From: Microbacterium aoyamense
GTDB lineage: Bacteria > Actinomycetota > Actinomycetes > Actinomycetales > Microbacteriaceae
Length of the DNA: 64,000 nucleotides
Direction of reading: 5' to 3'
Assembly (NCBI RefSeq): GCF_023155855.1
Contig: NZ_JAKNUT010000002.1
Location: 372,001-436,000, forward strand
Below the pieces are notes generated by a model, which saw nothing but the letters and a program-made list of their open reading frames with translations, did no database searches and was not told where the DNA came from. Positions 58,797 through 64,000 of this stretch are shown here, piece after piece (the stretch's first letter is position 1; each line of letters opens with the position of its first letter). The position numbers and the translations under genes were made by a program.

Positions 58797-60130
58797 CCGT
58801 CGACTTCCGGCTCCCCGACCTCGGCGAGGGTCTTCCCGAGGCCGAGCTCGTGCAGTGGCTCGTCGCCGAGGGCGACACCGTCGCGCTCAACCAGACCATC
58901 GCCGAGGTCGAGACGGCCAAGGCCGTCGTCGAGCTCCCGTCGCCGCATGCGGGGATCATCCGCACGCTGCACGCCGCAGCGGGCGACGTGGTCGAGGTCG
59001 GCTCGGTGCTCATCTCGTACGACCTCGAGGGTGGGGATGAGCCCGCGCCTGCGCCGGAGGAAGAAGCCAAGGCGGAGCCGAACCTCGTGGGCTATGGCGC
59101 GGCGCCCACGTCGAGCAAGCGCCCCGCGCGGCGCGCCCGCGCGACCGGGGGAGCGGCCACGGACACCGCCGTGCTGGAGTCCGAGGTCCTGCAGGCCGCG
59201 CCGCACGATGCGACGCCGACTCCCGATGTCGTCGAGCGGCCGCTGGAGCGTCCGCGTTCGACGCCCCCTGTGCGGGCTCTCGCGAAGCAGCTCGGCGTAG
59301 ATCTGGTGCTGGTCGAAGCATCCGGAGCTTCCGGCATCATCACGCGCGCCGACGTCGAGGCGTACGCCGAGCGCGTCGGCGTCGCGGAGCCCGCGCCTGT
59401 CCTTCCCGCCGTGCGGCGCGACTCGGAGGAGCGCACGACGCGCACGCCCATCCGCGGAGTGCGCAAGCACACGGCCGCCGCGATGGTCCAGAGCGCCTTC
59501 ACCGCACCGCACGTCACGACCTTCCTCACGATCGACGTCACCCCGGCGATGGAGCTCGTCGCATCGCTCAAGGCGGACCGCGCGCTGGCAGACCACCGCA
59601 TCGGCATCATGGCCATTGCGGCGAAGGCGGTGTGCCTCGCGCTCGGCCGTCACCCGAGCCTCAACTCGCGATGGGACGACGAAGCCGGCGAGATCGTCGA
59701 GCACCACTACGTCAACCTCGGGATCGCGGCCGCCACGGGTCGCGGGCTCGTCGTGCCGAACATCCGCGACGCGCAGGAGCTCGCACTGGCAGAGCTCGCC
59801 GACGCGATCCGGACGCTCGCCGAGACGGCCCGCGCGGGCAAGACGGCGCCGGCCGACATGATGGGCGGCACGTTCTCGATCACCAACGTGGGCGTGTTCG
59901 GAGTGGATGCCGGTACCCCGATCCTCAATCCAGGTGAGGCGGGCATCCTCGCGCTCGGCGCCGTGCGGCGTCAGCCGTGGGAGCACCGGGGCGAGATCGC
60001 GCTGCGCGACGTCATGACCCTCGCCCTGTCGTTCGATCACCGCCTCGTGGACGGCGAGCAGGGCGCGAAGTTCATGGTCGAGGTCGCGGACGTCCTGCGC
60101 GAGCCCGGTCGCGCGATGCTGCTGCGGTAG
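58793..60130 (+). CDS. bkdC: 2-oxo acid dehydrogenase E2 component (dihydrolipoamide acyltransferase)
   Basis: Core acyltransferase, 445 residues. An N-terminal lipoyl domain carries the modified Lys43 in EVETAKAVVE. An Ala/Pro/Glu-rich linker (about 80-160) leads to the E1/E3-binding domain (VRALAKQLGVDL...GIITRADVEAYAE). The catalytic domain ends with SFDHRLVDGEQGAKFM, with His416 and Asp420. GTG 58793 overlaps the E1 beta stop (GTGA). No E3 (lipoamide dehydrogenase) gene is present in the window, so a shared E3 from elsewhere is expected. Confidence 0.93.
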   Translation: MTVDFRLPDLGEGLPEAELVQWLVAEGDTVALNQTIAEVETAKAVVELPSPHAGIIRTLHAAAGDVVEVGSVLISYDLEGGDEPAPAPEEEAKAEPNLVGYGAAPTSSKRPARRARATGGAATDTAVLESEVLQAAPHDATPTPDVVERPLERPRSTPPVRALAKQLGVDLVLVEASGASGIITRADVEAYAERVGVAEPAPVLPAVRRDSEERTTRTPIRGVRKHTAAAMVQSAFTAPHVTTFLTIDVTPAMELVASLKADRALADHRIGIMAIAAKAVCLALGRHPSLNSRWDDEAGEIVEHHYVNLGIAAATGRGLVVPNIRDAQELALAELADAIRTLAETARAGKTAPADMMGGTFSITNVGVFGVDAGTPILNPGEAGILALGAVRRQPWEHRGEIALRDVMTLALSFDHRLVDGEQGAKFMVEVADVLREPGRAMLLR

Positions 60131-60200
60131 GGGGCGGGTGCTCCGTCCGACATGCGCGATGAGCCCGCGCGCGCCCGTCGGTGTTCGAATCGACGTCACG

Positions 60201-60274
60201 ACGGTCGGAGAATGTCACTCAGGTCGGCGCGAACACGACCGAATTCTCCGACATGGATGACATTCTCCGACCGT
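60201..60274. repeat. Long dyad with three copies of GTCGGAGAAT
   Basis: ACGGTCGGAGAATGTCA at 60201-60217 is repeated in perfect inversion at 60258-60274. The 40-nt centre contains another inverted copy of the core (ATTCTCCGAC at 60243-60252) and a nested GGTCG/CGACC stem at 60222-60240. It sits between the convergent genes for E2 (ends 60130) and the TetR regulator (ends 60330), so it is not at a promoter. It may be a bidirectional terminator or a REP-like element. The rest of the 199-nt gap shows nothing I can name. Confidence 0.75.
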
Positions 60275-60329
60275 GGGGGTGGCGCGGGCGCGTCGCGATC
60301 GGTCTGCGCCGAATCGCGGACCGCGCTGT

Positions 60330-60926
60330 TCAGGAGAGCAGGGCCGTGCGCGCCATCGATTCGAGGATGCCGCGCACGGCCGCCTCGCGAGGGGCGTCCT
60401 TGAGCCCTCGCACACTGTGCGGTGTGGAATTGATGAGGCCGAAGCACGCGTGCGCCCGCACGCGCAGTTCGGCGGGCGAGCTGTCGGGCAGGAGCTCCTG
60501 CAGTACGCCGACCCACACCTCGACGTACTCGCGCTGGAGCCGCCGCACGGCATGGCGATCATCGTCGGACAGGCTCTCGAGGTCGCGATCCTGCACGCGG
60601 ATGACGTCGGCGTCGGTCAGGGCGAAGTCGACGTGGAAGCGCACGAGCCCGTCGAGTCGCGTATAGGCGTCGGCGTGAGTGTCGATGACATCCCGTCCAC
60701 CCGCGAGCAGCCGCTCACTGACCCCGACGAGGATCGCCCCGAGCATCGCCTGCTTGTTCGCGAAGTGGCGGTAGACAGCCGGCCCGGTCACGCCGACGGC
60801 CGCGCCGAGCTCTTCGAGGCTCACACTCGTGAACCCGCGCTCGGCGAAGAGTCGGGCAGCCTCATGGAGGAGCGCCGCATGGCGATCGGCCTTGGCCTGG
60901 TCGCGGTGCGTCGGACGGGTTGTCAT
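60330..60926 (-). CDS. TetR/AcrR-family transcriptional regulator
   Basis: A 198-residue TetR-type repressor. The N-terminal helix-turn-helix is AARLFAERGFTSVSLEELGAAVGVTGPAVYRHFANKQAMLGAIL; the C-terminal half is a ligand-binding helical domain. It is divergent from the methylcrotonyl-CoA carboxylase-type genes, with two operator-like dyads between them, so it most likely represses that operon and itself and responds to an acyl-CoA or related metabolite. That ligand is inferred only. Confidence 0.93.
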   Translation of the reverse strand: MTTRPTHRDQAKADRHAALLHEAARLFAERGFTSVSLEELGAAVGVTGPAVYRHFANKQAMLGAILVGVSERLLAGGRDVIDTHADAYTRLDGLVRFHVDFALTDADVIRVQDRDLESLSDDDRHAVRRLQREYVEVWVGVLQELLPDSSPAELRVRAHACFGLINSTPHSVRGLKDAPREAAVRGILESMARTALLS

Positions 60927-60930
60927 TTCA

Positions 60931-60973
60931 GTTAATCCTCGCTAACCTGGTGACTCAGTTAGTGAACACTAAC
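60931..60973. promoter_or_regulatory. Two TetR-type operators between the regulator and the carboxylase operon
   Basis: GTTAGTG-AA-CACTAAC at 60958-60973 is a perfect 7+7 inverted repeat. A weaker copy, GTTAATCCTCGCTAAC, lies at 60931-60946 (11 of 16 identical), 27 nt away. The weaker copy overlaps a possible -10 (GAGGAT, minus strand) of the regulator gene. Confidence 0.65.
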
Positions 60974-61031
60974 CATTCCGACCATGCGCCGACAAGGCGC
61001 GTGATCCGATCGTGACGTCGACGGGGATGAC

Positions 61032-62636
61032 ATGAGCGCACTGGCGACCGCAGTCGTGCAGGACGACGCATTCGAGCGCACGCGCAGAGCGCAAGCGGAG
61101 CTCGCGGCGGATCTGCGCGAGCGATTGGCCGAGGCATCCCTCGGCGGCCCCGAAGCGTCTCGAGAACGGCACATCGCCCGCGGCAAGCTGCTGCCTCGCG
61201 ACCGCGTCACGCGGCTGCTGGACGAGGGGAGCCCCTTCGTCGAGGTCGCGCCGCTCGCGGCGAACGGCCTGTACGGCGGGGAAGCGCCCGCCGCCGGAGT
61301 CATCGCGGGCGTCGGTCTCGTCCACGGGCGCCACGTGATGGTCGTGTGCAACGACGCGACGGTCAAGGGCGGCACGTACTTCCCGATGACGGTGAAGAAG
61401 CATCTGCGGGCGCAGGAGATCGCGCTCGAGAACCGCCTGCCGTGCATCTACCTCGTCGATTCCGGCGGCGCGTTCCTGCCGAAGCAGGACGAGGTCTTCC
61501 CCGATCGCGACCACTTCGGGCGCATCTTCTTCAACCAGGCGCGGCTGTCGTCGGAGGGCATCCCGCAGATCGCCGCTGTGCTGGGCTCGTGCACGGCGGG
61601 CGGGGCGTACGTCCCCGCGATGAGCGACGAGACCGTGATCGTCCGCGGCCAGGGGACGATCTTCCTCGGCGGGCCTCCGCTCGTGAAGGCTGCGATCGGC
61701 GAGGTCGTGACGGCTGAGGAGCTCGGTGGCGGCGAACTGCACGCGACACGGTCGGGCGTGGTGGATCACCTGGCCGAGGACGACGAGCATGCCCTCGAGA
61801 TCGTGCGCGACATCGTCGCGACGCTGCCGCCCCCGCTCGCGCCGGCGTGGGATGTCATCGCGTCCGTCCCCCCGGCGGTCCGCGCCGACGACCTGTACGG
61901 AGTCGTGCCCGTCGACGTCAACCAGCCCTACGACGTGCGCGAAGTCATCGCGCGCCTCGTCGACGCGAGCGAGTTCCATGAGTTCAAGCGTGCGTACGGC
62001 GACTCGCTGGTGACCGGATTCGCGCGACTGCACGGGCATCCGATCGGCATCGTCGCCAACAACGGGGTCCTGTTCAGCGAGGGGGCGCAGAAGGGCGCGC
62101 ACTTCATCGAACTGTGCGATCAGCGCGGCATCCCGCTGCTGTTCCTGCAGAACATCTCGGGATTCATGGTCGGCAAGGATGCCGAGGCCGGCGGCATCGC
62201 GAAGGACGGCGCCAAGATGGTGACCGCCGTCGCGACGACCCGCGTTCCCAAGTTCACCGTCGTGATCGGCGGCTCCTTCGGTGCCGGGAACTACGCGATG
62301 TGCGGGCGGGCGTACTCGCCGCGGTTCCTGTGGACCTGGCCGGGGTCGCGCATCTCGGTCATGGGCGGCCCGCAGGCGGCATCCGTCCTCTCCACCGTCA
62401 AGCGCGACCAGATCGAAGCGCGCGGCGAGGAGTGGTCGCACGACGACCAGGCCGAGTTCGAGGCTCCCATCCGCGCGCAGTACGAGGAGCAGGGCAACCC
62501 GTACTACGCGACGGCCCGCCTGTGGGACGACGGCGTGATCGACCCCGCCGACACCCGCGACCTGCTGGGGCTCGCGCTCGACGTCGTCTCGCGCACGCCC
62601 CTCCCCGACACGCGCTTCGGCGTCTTCCGGATGTGA
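61032..62636 (+). CDS. Acyl-CoA carboxylase beta (carboxyltransferase) subunit, methylcrotonyl-CoA type
   Basis: A 534-residue carboxyltransferase that moves CO2 from biotin to an acyl-CoA. The N-terminal [39 protein letters not shown], the acyl-CoA-site loop [41 protein letters not shown] and the [16 protein letters not shown] segment are characteristic of methylcrotonyl-CoA carboxylase (leucine breakdown) rather than propionyl- or acetyl-CoA enzymes. ATG 61032 has GGGGA upstream. The biotin carboxylase gene follows after 4 nt. Confidence 0.92.
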   Translation: MSALATAVVQDDAFERTRRAQAELAADLRERLAEASLGGPEASRERHIARGKLLPRDRVTRLLDEGSPFVEVAPLAANGLYGGEAPAAGVIAGVGLVHGRHVMVVCNDATVKGGTYFPMTVKKHLRAQEIALENRLPCIYLVDSGGAFLPKQDEVFPDRDHFGRIFFNQARLSSEGIPQIAAVLGSCTAGGAYVPAMSDETVIVRGQGTIFLGGPPLVKAAIGEVVTAEELGGGELHATRSGVVDHLAEDDEHALEIVRDIVATLPPPLAPAWDVIASVPPAVRADDLYGVVPVDVNQPYDVREVIARLVDASEFHEFKRAYGDSLVTGFARLHGHPIGIVANNGVLFSEGAQKGAHFIELCDQRGIPLLFLQNISGFMVGKDAEAGGIAKDGAKMVTAVATTRVPKFTVVIGGSFGAGNYAMCGRAYSPRFLWTWPGSRISVMGGPQAASVLSTVKRDQIEARGEEWSHDDQAEFEAPIRAQYEEQGNPYYATARLWDDGVIDPADTRDLLGLALDVVSRTPLPDTRFGVFRM

Positions 62637-62640
62637 CTCC

Positions 62641-64000
62641 ATGACCGATCAGCTCTTCGACACCGTCCTCGTCGCCAACCGCGGCGAGATCGCGCGCCGC
62701 GTCATCCGCACGCTGCGCGCGCTCGGCATCCGCTCGGTCGCTGTGTACAGCGATGCGGACGCCGGAGCACCCCACGTGCGCGAAGCGGACGTCGCGGTGC
62801 GGATCGGTCCGGCGGCGGCATCCGCGTCGTACCTCGACATCGACGCCGTTCTCGCCGCGGCGGTCGAGACCGGTGCGCAGGCCGTGCACCCCGGGTACGG
62901 CTTCCTGTCCGAGAACGTCGCGTTCGCCCGCGCGTGCGACGAGGCGGGGATCGTCTTCATCGGACCGGGGGAGCGCGCGCTCGAGGTCATGGGCGACAAG
63001 ATCCGCTCGAAGGCGCACGTCGAGGCGCATGATGTTCCGACGGTGCCCGGCTTCAGCGCGGACCGCATGACGGATGCCGAGATCGCGCGCGCAGCGGATG
63101 CCACGGGCTATCCGCTGCTCATCAAGCCCTCGGCGGGCGGCGGCGGGAAGGGCATGCAGGTCGTGCGATCGGCGGAGGACCTGCCCGACGCCCTCGCGAC
63201 GGCGCGTCGCGTCGCGTCGAGCGCGTTCGGCGACGACACCCTGCTGCTCGAACGGCTCATCGAGCGCCCGCGACACATCGAGGTGCAGGTGCTCGCCGAC
63301 GCGCACGGCCGCGTCATCCATCTCGGCGAGCGCGAGTGCACGCTCCAGCGTCGGCACCAGAAGGTCGTCGAGGAGGCGCCGTCGCCGGTGGTGGATGCCG
63401 CGACCCGCGCGCGTCTGGGAGCCGCCGCCTGCGCGGCCGCGGCATCCGTCGACTATCGCGGCGCGGGGACGGTCGAGTTCCTCGTCGCCGGCGACCGGCC
63501 GGACGAGTTCTTCTTCATCGAGATGAACACGCGGCTGCAGGTCGAGCACCCCGTGACCGAGCTCGTGACGGGCATCGATCTCGTCGAGCAGCAGCTGCGC
63601 GTCGCGGCGGGGCTCCCGCTCGAGATCTCGCAGGACGACGTGCGACTCGTCGGTCACGCGATCGAGGCGCGCGTGTACGCCGAAAGCCCCGAGCGCGGGT
63701 TCCTGCCCGCAACGGGTGAGGTGTTCGCATGGGTGCCGTCCGGTGACGCGCGGACGGATGCCGCGGTCGAGACCGGTTCGGTCGTAACGGCCGACTACGA
63801 CCCGATGATCGCGAAGGTCATCGCGTTCGGCGCCGACCGCTCCGAGGCGCTGGCGCGACTGGATGCCGCTCTCGCCGATACGGTGCTCCTGGGGGTGGAG
63901 TCGAACATCGCCTTCCTGCGGTCGCTGATCGCGGATCCCGCGGTGGTCGCGGGCGATCTCGACACGGGCCTGATCGACCGCCTGCCCCCGTTCGCGGCCC
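62641..64000 (+). CDS. Acyl-CoA carboxylase alpha (biotin carboxylase) subunit, truncated by the window edge
   Basis: The first 453 residues of a biotin-carboxylase chain; no stop occurs before the edge. It starts [25 protein letters not shown], with the ATP-grasp Gly-rich loop [14 protein letters not shown], and the catalytic region [33 protein letters not shown]. The BCCP domain with the biotinyl Lys would lie beyond the window. ATG 62641 is 4 nt after the beta-subunit stop. Together the two form a methylcrotonyl-CoA carboxylase-type enzyme dependent on biotin. Confidence 0.94.
   Translation, partial: MTDQLFDTVLVANRGEIARRVIRTLRALGIRSVAVYSDADAGAPHVREADVAVRIGPAAASASYLDIDAVLAAAVETGAQAVHPGYGFLSENVAFARACDEAGIVFIGPGERALEVMGDKIRSKAHVEAHDVPTVPGFSADRMTDAEIARAADATGYPLLIKPSAGGGGKGMQVVRSAEDLPDALATARRVASSAFGDDTLLLERLIERPRHIEVQVLADAHGRVIHLGERECTLQRRHQKVVEEAPSPVVDAATRARLGAAACAAAASVDYRGAGTVEFLVAGDRPDEFFFIEMNTRLQVEHPVTELVTGIDLVEQQLRVAAGLPLEISQDDVRLVGHAIEARVYAESPERGFLPATGEVFAWVPSGDARTDAAVETGSVVTADYDPMIAKVIAFGADRSEALARLDAALADTVLLGVESNIAFLRSLIADPAVVAGDLDTGLIDRLPPFAA

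Overview
The window is an ordinary-looking stretch of core chromosome from a high-GC actinobacterium, most likely a Microbacterium-like member of the Microbacteriaceae. The evidence is the base composition (roughly 70% GC by eye), actinobacterial marker genes (whiA, rbpA, opcA, an actinobacterial-type glgC/glgA pair, CGNR and DUF3099 proteins), the uvrA-uvrC-rapZ-whiA-...-gap-pgk-tpiA-secG order, and TAGGCT-type -10 boxes placed 6-8 nt before start codons, which point to leaderless mRNAs. I saw no IS element, prophage, integrase, CRISPR array, rRNA or tRNA. No stretch over 300 nt lacks a gene.

Layout. 1-2542: the Gly-rich tail of an unseen protein, a 32-codon acidic ORF and uvrB. 2558-6103: a small zinc-ribbon protein divergent from an OhrR/MarR-type regulator, then a secreted 5'-nucleotidase. 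6229-13015: uvrA, uvrC, rapZ and whiA. 13137-17546: sodA, the glycolytic run gap-pgk-tpiA, secG and rbpA. 17594-25709 (minus strand): the tightly overlapped tkt-tal-pgi-zwf-opcA-pgl operon. 25950-30080: heme A genes ctaB and ctaA, flanking a CPA1 antiporter and a small membrane protein. 30321-37197: sufB-sufD-Rieske-sufC, a SufT-like protein, a MalY/PatB C-S lyase, an MFS transporter and a KTSC protein. 37194-42076 (minus): an iron-siderophore uptake operon behind a DtxR/IdeR-like iron box. 42226-48950: bioY, an ABC-F ATPase, a SURF1/DUF3099 cluster, a DUF4190 protein, fabG, a hydrolase and serB. 48972-51486: divergent glgC and glgA. 51528-56015: an ABC ATPase, ribosomal protein L31 type B, an exonuclease, a hydrolase, and a CGNR regulator divergent from an EamA transporter. 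56022-64000: an Lrp regulator divergent from a three-gene 2-oxo acid dehydrogenase operon, then a TetR regulator divergent from methylcrotonyl-CoA carboxylase-type genes; the last gene runs off the window.

How the genes fit together. Central carbon flow dominates: lower glycolysis on the plus strand faces the pentose phosphate operon on the minus strand. The right end looks like branched-chain amino acid catabolism, with a branched-chain 2-oxo acid dehydrogenase followed by a leucine-pathway carboxylase, each behind its own regulator and visible operator-like dyads.

I did not find a clear, previously undescribed system. The most interesting unexplained signals are: about 100 copies of the heptamer GGATGCC/GGCATCC on both strands, often using otherwise rare codons; gene junctions where the upstream TAG stop codon is also the start of the next gene's -10 box; a long dyad with three copies of GTCGGAGAAT at 60201-60274; and the regulatory dyads at 2821, 56534 and 60931.
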